From Struthio camelus (Eukaryota > Chordata > Aves > Struthioniformes > Struthionidae): DNA of 64,000 bases. The translations under genes were made by a program, and so were the position numbers. Location: NCBI RefSeq assembly GCF_040807025.1, contig NC_090946.1, forward strand, positions 78,924,641-78,988,640, written 5' to 3'. Position 1 is the first letter of the stretch. Every line of letters begins with the position of its first letter. Shown here piece by piece: positions 50,896 to 63,270 of the stretch. The notes beneath the pieces are model-generated. The model worked only from the letters and a program-made list of their open reading frames with translations. It did no database searches and was not told the DNA's origin.

Positions 50896-53800
50896 GGCAG
50901 CCTAAGTTCTCTACTTTGAACTCTGTCGAAACTTGGTTGTTTGGGGGGCCTCTCCTTTGTGAAGTCACCCCAAAAAGATGCCACATAGGCTACCACAACT
51001 ACCCCAATTGTGTCTTCCTCAAAGATACAAAACGTCATGGCTCCTGTCCAAAAATTCATCCAAGCTGTAAGACTAAACTAGGCTTTACCATGACCCAGGT
51101 ATTTTCCTAGTCTGAGCTGCGATTTGCCCCTCTCCATTACACACATTTCCACTTAGACTTTGTATTTTCAAAAATAATTTGCGTTTCTAAGAAAGTTTAA
51201 AACAAAATTATTATAAGCTAACCAACCTGTTCATCAAGCTACCTGTGTAAGTTGCTCCTAAGTACCAACTATCTCCTCTACCACAATCAGAGCGAAGTCC
51301 CAGGGTTACTCAGCCCGGCTGAGTTTGCCCATCAGGTAATCAGAGCAGTGGGTATCCACCTAAGATTTGCTTATGGAGCTCTTCACAAGTCATAACACCC
51401 TATCTTTTTTTTCCCACTTCTCTGGAACAACCTAAGCTCCCTCAATCTCTCAAGCACACTGAAAAGTCAACATAACACAGCAGATGTTAGAGAAGGACCT
51501 GTGCAGTTAGAACTGGAATTTTTAGTCCCGTTAAAAAAATGAGAGGCAGCGTTCACGGGGAAGAAAGGATGGCATAAGGACCTGGGAAGATCAGGTCTCA
51601 GTTAGGACTAACAATTTTTGTTTTATCTCCTTTGTATCTCCTTTGTATTGTTTTATCCCCTTTGTGTTTTCAGATCTGCAGTAGCTGGAGAAGCAAGGCA
51701 GTTCATTGATACTGGACAAAAAGTAACCAACTATCGGACATCCAAGGCCAACACAAATCCAAGCAGATACTGTTTACTAACAGGAATGACACCCAAATGC
51801 AAAGTCTAAATGTTTCACAAAACTATTGCATTGAAGAACAATTACCAATCTCTCCTTCCATCTGGGATTTGTCAGAAAAGATCCAAAGATGGTTAAGGAA
51901 AATACTGCATCCAGGAAAGGACCTGAGAAAGCACAGCAGGACGTTGTTGTACACAAGGAGGACGCAAATAAACAAATTCTGCTTCCAGTAGTACTCAAGC
52001 AACTCCAATATCTTCCAGCCATGCAGCTGACTGAAGAACTATCCCCACTTATAGCCCAGTTCTCCAGAATTAGGCTCGACTTTGCTACAGTGCCTTTAGC
52101 CCTTAAGGCTAAACCCAGATGACAGCAGGGCAATGCTCCCCTTTCAAAGGGACAAAATGATGCTGACAATCACTATACGAGGAGCATCTTGGTCTCTGAC
52201 AGGCAGCAATCTCCCATTCCCCAAACTCATAATCCAGTGGGAGCAAGTAACTGGGAACCACTTGGCCCCCAGAGATATTTCCCTCAATTTGAAAGTTCCC
52301 AGCCCTTTGCTCCTGATGTTTGTAAATAGCTCTGCTATGAGTTGGTGACACCAAGTCTAATCTGCCCAGGACACCTTAAGTGTAAAATAGGGTCATAAAT
52401 AAAAACAGGCCTATAAGTGACTTTTTATTTGTAGAAGGAGCAGCAGATCAAAACGTTGTAGTGGGATCAGTCAGAAGTCCTGGTGACAGAGCAAGGAGAT
52501 CTCAGGGTGACATAGTGCTTCAGCATCAAGACTGTAGGAAGAGATCAGGAAAATCAACAGGAGGGAAAAAGCTTGAAAAATCCCAAATGACAGCAGATGC
52601 AACAGTTTTAGGCCCACACTGTTTTAGATCAAAGCTGATCCTATAAAGAATCCTATAAGCTTTTGAAGAAAGGGGATAGAGAACCTTTTCCATCAAAAAA
52701 AAAAAAAAAAAAAAGGACAAACTTTGAAGTATCTTCTGTTGCCAGCTAAAAAGCCTGGATGTGCTGGACTTGCCCGTTCCTGACCCTGCCACAGAGGACA
52801 CTGCCACTCAGCCCTGTCACTCACACCTTTCTACACAATAATTGGATCATAGGATTATTTCCTCGTGGTGAACACTAACATGCCTATAAAATGAGCTGTT
52901 ACATCCTTATCTAAGTCCACAGGGTAGCAAGGTCTCGTTTAAATGTGAAGCTCCCAGTCTGCAGTCATGGGCAGTAAGAAGCGCAGTGTGGATTCCCTGT
53001 TAGTCCCTTTCTGCCCCTCTGATTCAAGCCTGCTCTAGCCACCACGGCTGCAAGACCAACATGGGGTTCGTGAACCGACATTTGCCATACAAATTCACCT
53101 ACGCTGAAGATGAGTTGTGCTTTCTGCAGCGTCCAGGCAGCTTTGAGGCTTAATCTGATGGCACTGGGTGACTCCAACACAGCCCTGCTGATTTGATTCA
53201 TACTGGTATATCGGTCTGCCCTATCAGAACTGGAAAAGGAGTCTAAGAAATTTAGTCATTGAAGTGACTATTAACATGTCCCTGGTCCTTCAGAAATTCC
53301 TCATATCTCCCTTCTGCTCACTCATGTTTCACCACTACAGTTAAAACTTTTAATTATTTAAAAAAAAAATAATTTAAATCCCTTTGGAACTCTTGCAGGG
53401 AAATAAAGGAGAGAAGGTAACACAACCTTCCCAAACATTTTTGGATGAAAAATAGCGCTTGAGACAAACCTCCCAATCATTTACCAATCCCTTCTTGTCT
53501 TTCCCAGAAAAGTCTCTGGTGTATTATCACTATTCAAATGAGATTAAAGAACTCCTTTCTTCTTGACAAAAAGTCTCAAACCAGTGATTCAAGTTTTATG
53601 AAATAAGTAAGGCTGAAACAAAAGCTGCTAAACCCAAAGCTTAAAGATTTATCGTAACTACGTGGGGCAGGGGACCTCTCTGCTCGTCATACAGCCCGCA
53701 AGCAGTGCAAGGTGAGGGTCCACAACCACATAGCTGTAGCTGTTTTTGTACAAAGAGTACATTATCTTTTGTCTCCCGCTTGGAAGCTCACAGTTGCAGA

Positions 53801-56349
53801 TCTGGAACAGACTCCATATTCATGACCAGAACCAAGCCATGACACGCTTCACTGTCTAAGTAAGCCCAACTCTTACTTCAGTTCATAGCTGGCTAGGAAA
53901 GCATGGTGTCAGAGACCTCAGCAGAGACCCCTTGTCTGTGCTGAAGGAAGCAAAGTAGCTCACCTTGCCTGAGAAAAGTCACCACTACTTTGAATAAGTG
54001 GGAATGAGGCAGGTCCTCCAGGAACTCTATCAGAAGCAAGCGTGGCTCAGTCCTGATTATTCTTTTTTGTCTTCACAAATCTTATCACAAAGTGAAACTG
54101 CTGGAAAAGCTAGGCTACTAAGCTTACCTCATGAACATATTGTGTGCATGCAGTGCTAAATTCCTACGAGTAGAGTGGATACTGAAAATTAAACTGAAAT
54201 GTGTTTCATTCTTAAAGAACATCAAGATAGCAGCTTTGGGAAAAGGAGCTGGACACCAAGATGAAAACTTAGAGGTTTTTTTTACAGATTCTGTTACCAG
54301 CAGCGAAAATGATGGGCTTAAAAGTTTACTGACTCAGAAGGAAACACTCTGGCAAGTGGAGGTGATGAGAACAGGTATCCTCAGATGAGGATACGACCTA
54401 CCTGTCAGAAAAAACATCAGGCAGGTCTACACAATGCAACAACCGGTGGTGCAAAGTAGCACCAGAAGGTACAACAGAAATGAATGCAATATAGCTATGT
54501 TAGCATAATGCTGGGTCCAAATTAAACCAGACCTGCTGAGAGACTGGGCTAATGTGGTTACACTGCTCATTTTGATTCAAAAGAGGATCTTCACATACCA
54601 CTGCACTTTGCAACCTGACAGCCCTTTGGGCTTCTCTAAAACAGTGTGGCACTGCATTGTGTCACCGCTGCCTTAGTGCCAAGCGGCTGCTCACCCCCAT
54701 AAAACCAGAGAGTGTCCGAGGAGGCGACAAAGCAACGCAGGCAGAGACAACACAGATCAGCCACGGACAACATTCTGGACTAAAGAACAATTTTAAAGTG
54801 GAAAAGATACTTGCAGGCATTCACTCACACAAGGCAGAAAGACCTGAAAGAATGGGAGAGGCACAAAGACGAGAACAGAACAGAGAGTGAAAGAATTGAA
54901 AGACAGAAGAGAAAGGGCAGAGATCTGAACATGACGACAAGAAGCTTGAAACTGGTAGAGAAAGACAGGACAAAAAGATCTGCAAAGCAGGACAGTGCTG
55001 TTTGCAACTGAAGATGCTGTTAGCAATGCGTTCTGTAAGGACAGACAGAGCAAGCAGGACACCAGGGATCCAGAATGAAATGATAGCTTTAGTTACAGGC
55101 CCAGAGAGTATTTTGGTGGTCAAGACAGAGAATGTTATAGTGTAAGAAGATGAACGTGAGGGGTAAAGGAGACATCCCATAACTACAACAAAAGCTCAGC
55201 AGCAACTCAATTAGCAATGTTGAGGCAGGGGGAAGGAACAAGGTGAAGAACTCACCCACTGAGTGGAATGTGAGGCAGGATTTTTTCATGGTACTTAGAA
55301 AAGCAAAGAGCCTGACGCCAGAAACAAACACCACATCTAACATAAGCATCGCAAATAATTTCTACTTTCCAATTTTGTTCTTGCAGAACAAGAAACAAGT
55401 ATACGCCCCTGTGGCCTCTGCCATCCAGACTGAGACCCACGCTGCTCCACCTACATTTGGCAGTAGATGCACTGCGGTCAGGTGAAGGAAAAGGTTATTT
55501 TTTTTCTGAAAACACCTTTTCTTTAAACACCTTGCATGGCAAAGACCCACTGACAGCTGAATCCTCAAGTGGCCTCATGTAAAAACAACACGTGGGAGGG
55601 CTTTATTGCATCGCTTTTGGGGAGTGGGGAAAGATAGCTAAGAAGGAAGGTAGCTTTGGGCTCACTCAAAGCCAGCGTGTTATCCCCCAAGTCTTTTAAT
55701 TGTTATGATAAAACACAGCTGACCGAAACAAGATCATCAAGGGTTTGCTAGCAATTAAGTCATAGTGCCCGTAATAACCATCCCTTGTTCATCTGTCAAC
55801 ACAACATAGGCATAAAGCAACCGTCCAGTGACTCTCAGGAAGAGGGAGGCCATGAAGCGCAAAAGATGAGCAAAACCCCGCCGTAAGGCTCTGTCTAGCT
55901 ACGAGGCTATTCTGGGCCTGGGGTAGGCGAAGAAAATCTCTTGGAGAGGGAGCCTGGGTTCCCCTGAAGAAAGTATTGCGAGGTGGTAATAAACCACCTT
56001 TGGAATGTCCTCAGCGACACAGAAACCAGGTTTTGAAACAAGAAAAGACCTTCAGCCAATACAACAATAGACAAGTCCTCATAATTTCTCCTAGGGATAT
56101 TAAAGCTAACATTGTCAAGCCCATTTTGATAAGAATTGAAGCTCTGAGCTTGAATAAAATCTGCCTTCTAGGCTTGTTTATCTTACATGGAGGAAAAGCC
56201 AAGGGGACAGTTTGTATTTTTGATTTTGCAAAATAACTAGTTTTGGGCAAGACCTGCTCAAAACACGTGGAGTAACTTTCAAAAACAGAAAAAAAAGGCG
56301 AGGGGGAGGAGAAGGTTTCTTCCTCTCAATCAACTAAACAAAACCTTCT
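50896..56349. other. Noncoding DNA, intron or 5' flank of TMEM260
   Basis: Searched by eye on the minus strand for the missing TMEM260 N-terminal exons (motifs GDSGE, HPPGYPLF, RVNLLC) without success. A20 run at 52695-52714. Frames at 51777-52169, 54821-55180 and 55089-55568 are unrecognised. Confidence 0.5.
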
Positions 56350-56353
56350 GAAC

Positions 56354-56565
56354 ATGGACAGAAATTCCTGTTGTCTTAAAACATACTCAGGAGAAACAGA
56401 CACAGTCGTCAAAGAAGAGGTAACCCAGTCCTTTGTGAGCCATATTTTCCCGTGGCATCCCTAAATATAAAAGGAAACTAATATATATATTAATTATTTT
56501 CTTTTCCTTTTCAGGTACCAAAGATTTAAAAAAAGTGTGGCTGGGCCTCAACTCCAAGGAGGCAG
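56354..56565 (+). other. Two exon-like segments, unidentified
   Basis: 56354-56419 is an open stretch of 22 codons from ATG (M-D-R-N-S-C-C...K-E-E) ending exactly at GTAACC. 56515-56565 is 51 bases after a strong acceptor (ttttccttttcag) and before GTAGTA. Two frames of the second are open (one reading K-V-W-L-G-L-N-S-K-E-A), but joining it in phase 0 to the first gives a stop after four codons. No family was recognised. Confidence 0.2.
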
Positions 56566-57270
56566 GTAGTAAAAACTTCTTTTAATCTGGAATATTTTAG
56601 CTGCAGGTTTTTATTAAGAGTTAAATCAACAGGCAGGAAAACTGATTGAAATAAGGTATTTTACGTGGTTGCGTATTTATATTTTTAGCTTCTCATTTGC
56701 TGGTAATCACTGAAACATGTCAACTTGCAGTTTTAAATTTAGTTTTTATTCCAAGTTTGATACACCTTTTTGCTAGCCAAAACCACAGGTTACATCTATA
56801 TGAATTCAAGTAAAAAATAACATTAAAGTTAAATAATTGATCATCATTTTCACTTTCCATTAGAAAATAATGGCTGACATTTCCTATTTAATAATTTGCA
56901 AAAAGTTTAATTAAAGTGACTTGTCTAAAGCTATATATGGATGGAAACTAGAATTCAATTAATGTTTTTGTTAAAAATAACTACCTTAAGTGCACTGGAT
57001 TCATCAGGAAGAAAAGTAACCTAATCAAAACATGCCTTACGTTTTAATCTGATGTATCCAATACTGGAAATACTTATTTGTATCTACTGAAATAAACTGA
57101 CCATTTCTGCCTTCAGTTTCCCCCAAATCTTTAAAACTGGCAGATCTCAGTCTCACATCTTTTTTTATTCAGAGTGGAAGAAGGAGAAAGCTCTCCTGCT
57201 TTTTAAACTCTCCACTGGTATTCCAGCTTTGAATCAACTAATATATTGGTTTTTTTTTTTTCCATTTCAG

Positions 57271-57387
57271 TTTCTCCCTGCACCTGCAGAGGATGGCCCT
57301 GCTGCCAACGGTTCCCTTAACGTTTCCACAGGCTCCGACTCCAGGGGCATCACCAACATCATCTACTTTTGCACTGCTGTGACTTAG
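57271..57387 (+). other. Exon-like segment after a strong acceptor, unidentified
   Basis: Follows a long T-run and 'tccatttcag', is much more GC-rich than its surroundings, and is open for 38 codons (for example G-S-D-S-R-G-I-T-N-I-I) before TAG at 57385-57387. It could be a terminal exon of an unknown plus-strand transcript or a chance segment. Confidence 0.2.
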
Positions 57388-59099
57388 CGTTTCCATGGCA
57401 AAAATCTATCATTTTAATGTATATTTTATTTAATGGCATGATTAGAATAGATTAGCGCATTAAAGATTTAACATTTCAAATTTAACTTAGAACAGAGTTC
57501 AGTTATTTGCTTTATCCAAAAAAATTTAAATTTTTGTGATCTAAGCTAAAAAAGAATGGGACCTAGAAGACTCAACAACAAAACTTTTGCCAGACTGATT
57601 TTGAGTGTCTATGTGCACTAGTGCTAAAGTAAAAGAACTATTTCTAAAAAGAAGTGGGGAAAAAAATCTAATATGAAGTTAGGACCAAATCAATATTAAT
57701 TACCCAAAAAACCCAAGCCCGCTTGGTTTACATGCCTCTTCCACGCAGTCTCTTAGTCACAACCACTTAATGGACAAAAGCCGATTTCTCCTGCTCTCAG
57801 CGCTGAAGAGCCACCGCAGGTACTACAGGGAATAGCAAACTAGCTTGTATTCTTCCTCAAGGATCTTCACGTGAATAGCCACTTAAGTCCTGCCTGCAGA
57901 ACCTGCTCCCGATGCTATACGAGGAAGGAGAAAAGAGCACGGCTTGGCTCTCCGACCCCCGGACGAGCCTTCAGTGCCACACGGGGAAGAAAAGAAGGTA
58001 ATAAAAACCAAGCAAATGAGCAGGACCACAGGAATGGGCACTTTTGTCATAACTAACTGCAGTTGTGCACTTCAAAAGGGGACTTTTACATCACACAACT
58101 TCAGCATTTTGAGCAGATGAGCGATAGCTCTGCGGAGACAGGAGTGGCCCTCAACACTTCCTCCCCACCCTCTATGGGAATCAAATGCCTCTTCTGCTGG
58201 ATATAGCCTTACACTCAGCCAACGACTGCAGCCGCTTACTGACCCTCCTTCTTCTTTTTGCAACACCCAGGTACTAATGGGGACAGTCAGGACTGGAGAA
58301 CGCACATTTAGCCGGTGAGGAGTTCGGCCCTGCCCAACAACATTCTCACATACGCCCTCTTGCCAGCAACCCTGGGCTTGACCAAAGTTTCCAGTAAGGA
58401 CACAACCACTATGGTCCTTTATTCCTAATAGCAAGTCTCTGCAGGTCCCCTTGGTAAATACGGGCCCGTGAATGTCCTCAGTTTGTGCAAGAGGTATCCT
58501 GCACACCATGAGCAGAAGCTCTCAGGATTGAACACCTTCACTCAGGATTTTCCCCTCTCTGCCCCAAATCAAGAGAAGTTTGGATTCTGGAAGAAGCTCT
58601 TAGCTCAGCTTGTCTCCAAAGGAGGCTTCTGAAAAGTGGGATGACCCGGGACTCCAGAACTGGACCTCGATGGGTCTTCACTTTGTCCACAACAAAACTC
58701 TTCATCATGAGCCCTTCCACCCTCTCCTAACGGCGTCCGCAGGTAGAGCAACCCGCTGCCTCTGCGGTGAGGCTGCGGCCTCTCAGCTGCTGCTGCACTA
58801 TTAAATCCTAAACCTTCTCATGAGCACGCTGAGCCTGAAATTAGTGCGTGTAACCCAGTTGTATCAATACGCCATGGTAAACGGGATTTCCAGCGATGTT
58901 AAGGGTGACCTGACACGAGTGGTCTCTGATAGACTATTTTAGCAAGGATGAGATGTAACAGCACCAGCTTTGGCACCGACCCTGCCACTGGGGGGACTGG
59001 GAGACCCCCAAGAAAAATGCCACTGCAGGGACCTTGTGCCTACAGCCACACACCCAACATCAGGGCAGAAGGACGCAGCTCCATGCAGAGCGCCAGCAC
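57388..59099. other. Noncoding DNA, nothing recognised
   Basis: AT-rich to 57700, then mixed. The 145-codon minus frame (58072-58509) has no recognisable family motif. Confidence 0.5.
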
Positions 59100-59280
59100 T
59101 CGGCTCCGTGCACGTTCCCGCAGAGCGAGATGACGCGGAGGCACCGGATGACGCTAAACTACTCGCGCTGCTGGGGTCCATTGCGACAAGGGCCTCTGAA
59201 ACACGCTGCCTTGCAACGGCAACTTTCCAAGGAAAGTCGGGAAACTAAGTCAATGACGCAACGCCATGCTATACTAGAGC
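59100..59280. promoter_or_regulatory. CpG-enriched patch with three CRE/ATF half-sites
   Basis: TGACGC occurs at 59129, 59148 and 59255 (GATGACGCGG, GATGACGCTA, AATGACGCAA), within locally raised CpG ('cgttcccgcagagcgag'). This fits a small promoter or cAMP/ATF-responsive element. It is a candidate for the missing TMEM260 promoter, but no coding exon is beside it. Confidence 0.3.
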
Positions 59281-59639
59281 AGTTAATGAGTAGCGCTAAG
59301 TTGAATAAAATGCATATACAGCTGAGCACTTAAAAAATTCTCTGTACCATCGGCTCTCCAATGAGGCAAAGCAGAAAAACTACACTTTCAGCCACTAAAA
59401 ATGCGAGGGAACTTCTCGCTCTCTGTCTTTGTAAAGAGTAAAGGTACAGTAGTTAGGACCCGTTATTTGATTCATAAACTAACAATAAAGAAATCTTTAG
59501 AAAGCAGGTAGGCGTTTATCACGGCCACCATAACAAACGGTGCCTGCTTCCAGTGGCAAAAACTCCGCAGGAACCGGCTGTAGCAGCTGCAATGTTTTAT
59601 AAGTTTTTTTTTTTTTTTGGTAATTGAAGAAACTTTTCA

Positions 59640-60440
59640 TAATCTGACATTTGTTAAAACCACTTATTAGAAATTATGCAGCACAGTCGCTGTGGAAAAA
59701 TGAGCTCGCTGCACAATTATAAAGTCAGCCTATGTAGCCCTCCGCTATTGTATGGAGTGGCATAAACCCCACGGCGGCCTATCAGCTAACTGGCAGGCAG
59801 GGGGCTGCGCTATTCAAAGTGAGAGATACAAGCTGCAGGGCAAAAACCTGGCAGCTCCCATCTGACCCCACAATCCCCTACTGGTGACAGCTCCAAGCTC
59901 CATAGCAAATTAGGCCTTCTCATATTACAATTGGAGAAGACAGATTCCATTAGCAGTATCTGAAATTGAGTGGAGAGCTGCTCTGTTATCAGACTTGACT
60001 CATAAGCACTGCTATTAATCAGCGCTATGATAGCATTTATATATTTCAAGCTATCTGCCGCCGCTGTGATATTCCGCTACAAAGGGTTGATGGGACTTAG
60101 GAAAGTGAACAATAGAGCTTTCTGGGAAAAGCAGAGTAAATCAAGAAAGTCTATGACTTCCGCACATTCTGAAGGGATTGCGGTTTACATAAATTTTCTC
60201 CCAATTGGAGATTGAGCTCTTCCTCATCTTACACATGGGATTTAGTTGTCACTCAATGGTAACAGCTGTGAAAAGGTGAAGCGGCCCACCGCTCAGAATA
60301 TTGCCTTCGCTTTTAAAGCAATTAACCCATGAACAGGAGGATACCTGGTGATATCAAAGGGATTAAGCCAGGCAGTGCATTATTAACATTTCCTTGAACT
60401 AATTCTAACTCTGACTAGCTGTCAGAAAAGACTCTTCAGT
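59640..60440. promoter_or_regulatory. Candidate enhancer-like conserved block
   Basis: A long repeat-free stretch with composition and word use typical of deeply conserved vertebrate noncoding DNA. It includes ATCAAAG (TCF/LEF type, 60353-60359) directly beside GGATTA (bicoid/OTX type, 60360-60365) and GCTATTAATCAGCGC near 60011. Function is inferred. Confidence 0.35.
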
Positions 60441-62939
60441 CTTTAAAAAAAAAAAAAGAGTTTTTGCCCTGCTTTTTTTCTTCAAAATGAAGCACAGTTA
60501 TTTCAGCCTAATGTGCCTACTTTATAGAAAAATGCAAATGAACAGATTTGTTAATGTCTTTAAACACACTCAACTCAATGCCATTTTATTACGAGTATGA
60601 GGGAAAAAAAATATATATGACCAATTAGCCAGAGGTCATGATAGATATTCTTCTAAAAGAAAATTAATACTTGAGTACCTTCCATTCTTCTCTTCCTCCT
60701 AAAACTTAGTAACTACTTGTTACTTACGCATAGCTGCTTTTGAAACTGTGAAGATCTTCATATTGTGCTACAATGGCAATAATTTAAAATAATCTGTAAT
60801 CTGGAAAATCCAAGCATGCCCTATAAGATTCCTTATTCTGGAAAGCACAGTATTTTAATTTGCTGTTCTTTGCCAAATGAAGCAATGGTCAAGTGCGTAA
60901 CAATCCAAAAGAATATATTCTCTACTTGGGGTAAAGTAGTCCTCCCTTGCTTTGGATTCATAACACTCGTTTCCATAATCTAGCTCTTGGAACATTTAAA
61001 ATTGTCCCAAATCCCTACATTACCCTCAGCGAAGATCCTCTTGAGTTGATCTGTCTGAAAAGGAACGTAATCAGAAGACGAACGTGTAAAGCACTCTAAA
61101 GTATAATTTCATCAGCTCACTGCGCTGTGGGGACAACGTGTTAAATTAACCATTATCTCCCTGCGCTATGTGCAACTGCTTAATTTCTGTGTTTTTGGTT
61201 TAACGCTGACATACAAGCCAGGAACGCTTCTTTCCGACACCTGGTCTTCAGACCCTGCCAAAAAAAATAAAATAAAATAAAGTCAACTGTTCACTGACTA
61301 CTTCAGCTACAGCTAACCTGTACATCTGAGGGACAAGGAGTATTTCCCCACCCATCACACGCAGCAGACAACTTTTTCCAGCAGCGAGTTGTTTTATGCA
61401 AGCGGCACACTGCAACTGCAAGGGAATCACAACTTTCACCCTCGGTTTTGCCTCCACTGCCTCCTCCCTTGAACCACGAGCTCACTCTCGAGGGTGCGAC
61501 GCAGGTAGCAGGTCTTCCTAACGCTCCAGCACGTTTGATTCACAGGGGCCCTTCCCCACAGAGCTCGAGGACATAAATAACTGGAGCAATAAACCTCAGA
61601 TCTACCAATATATTAAAGTGCCACTTCCAAAACACCTTGAGGATTTCATAAAATGTTACCGCCACTCCTTTTTGTTACCAGTGCGAGAAGACTTGGCTTC
61701 AGTTTTCATCTACGTCCAGAGTTTCTTGCACAGTACATTGGTTTGGGGACAAAAAATATATATATATATATCTATTAGTCTAAAACACGACATAATACCT
61801 AGAGCACCAGCTGAAAAGATGTGAACTGCTCGATTTAATGCATATTTTCCCCTTCCAATTGTCCGTGTGCAACTTACTCAAAATAAAGCTGCCAAAAACT
61901 TACAAGAAGTATTTATAAAATGGTATCTTCTGCTGTACTACTACACCTGCAATAAGCTAGCTATACACATATAGAAAAATACTCAAACTGTGAAAGTTAT
62001 ACCCTGAAAAAATGCACTTAAAGCAATGAGAAGCATACAATTTCTCTTTGCAACAGAGAATGCAAAGAATGCATCATCTGTGCAGAAAATTACACTTTGG
62101 CAATCATATTATAAGAACATAATTGGTTTACTTTGTAAACTTGCTATGCTTTGCCTCCCACAGTAAAACAAATAAATATTTGTTTAAAGAAACAATCATA
62201 TAGTCGCACTTTCTGCGTCCTAAAAACATAATGCAGTTCCTCTGTCTTTCAAAGCAAAGATGAATTATTTGCATCAGTTATAAGCAGTCTAAGAAAACTC
62301 TTTGTAAATGCCATTTTACGATAATTACAAGCAATTTATTAAGACTGTGCGGAGAGGAAAAACATATTTGATAACTAATTCAACAGAGCAAAATGCTCAT
62401 TCGCTGATGGTCTGGATTACTGACAAAAGAGCTTTTTGCATGAGCATGGTTCAACAGAACTTTGTTTCAAGATGCAAAATCTGTGTTTAAAAAAAAAAAG
62501 AAAGAAAAAGAGGCAGGGGTTTCTTTCCGTCGATCCCAGCGGTGACTACGCAGAGCATCCTGCGCACCATTACCTGGGAGAGGAGAGATCTGTTTAAAGG
62601 ATAAACGTACTGAACGCAAGTCGATCCTAATCCCGCATGCACTGCAACGTCCTCCTAAATCGGAACCAACGCCGCTACTGAGGGAACGAGAACTCCTTCG
62701 TTAAAACAGCAAAATAAATTGTCCTGACCCGCGCACGAATAAACTTGGGAAACGCCTCCTAAACAAATGCCTGACAAAAGGATAAATCTGCCAAAGGAAT
62801 ATATTTAATGTACACGCAGGCTGCAAAACACATAGAAAATCCCCCCCCCCCCGCCTCCTCGCCTCGCGGTAATGGTAAACAGCAAACATGCCCGGCTGCT
62901 GGGTCTGCACTGACAGAAGAAAGGTTTTCGAGGTTAAGT
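60441..62939. other. AT-rich noncoding DNA
   Basis: Low-complexity points include an A13 run at 60445, (AT)n near 61757-61772 and a C12 run at 62841-62852. No gene was recognised. Confidence 0.5.
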
Positions 62940-63270
62940 TCAGGTCACACGACAAATGAAATTGTAACAACCCAACTGACATTGTATAATGTCTTCTTCC
63001 ACTCAATCAATAGGGCACTGTTAGCCCTATTACCATAGAGATGGCTTCCTCCTTTCTGAAGGGTGTCTATTGTTTGACGAGAGAGATTTGCCACTTGAAC
63101 CGGGTTGCTCCCAAAGGATATGTACTTCATCAATTATTTGTGTTCCTAACATCTACATATTTTCATATTAGCGTCTCCGGCTTTCTTACGGCAGAACGAG
63201 CCGTTGCTTATTTTTCCTTTGGTACCAAAGGGCTTTCGGAGGTCACTTCGTCAGCTGTATTTTAATTAAA
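62940..63270. promoter_or_regulatory. Block with three exact dyad symmetries
   Basis: GACATT-gtat-AATGTC at 62978-62993, AATAGGGC-7-GCCCTATT at 63009-63031, and the 16-base palindrome CCTTTGGTACCAAAGG at 63216-63231, all in repeat-free sequence that looks conserved. These may be dimeric factor sites or hairpins in a transcript. Function is unknown. Confidence 0.35.

Noticed and set aside
52695..52714. A20 run as tail of a processed pseudogene
   Set aside because: The sequence upstream shows no recognisable gene, and no target-site duplication was found.
54400..54470. Minus-strand segment ending in GACAG|GTAGGT as a possible TMEM260 exon
   Set aside because: Phase would fit, but residues (D-L-P-D-V-F-S-D) do not match the family and upstream lacks a convincing acceptor.
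58072..58509. 145-codon minus-strand open frame, considered as missing TMEM260 5' exon
   Set aside because: No resemblance to the TMEM260 N terminus; lacks GDSGE and membrane helices.
58939..59181. 80-codon minus frame in the CpG patch, considered as TMEM260 exon 1
   Set aside because: Ser/Ala-rich with no hydrophobic helix and no match to the expected N-terminal motif.
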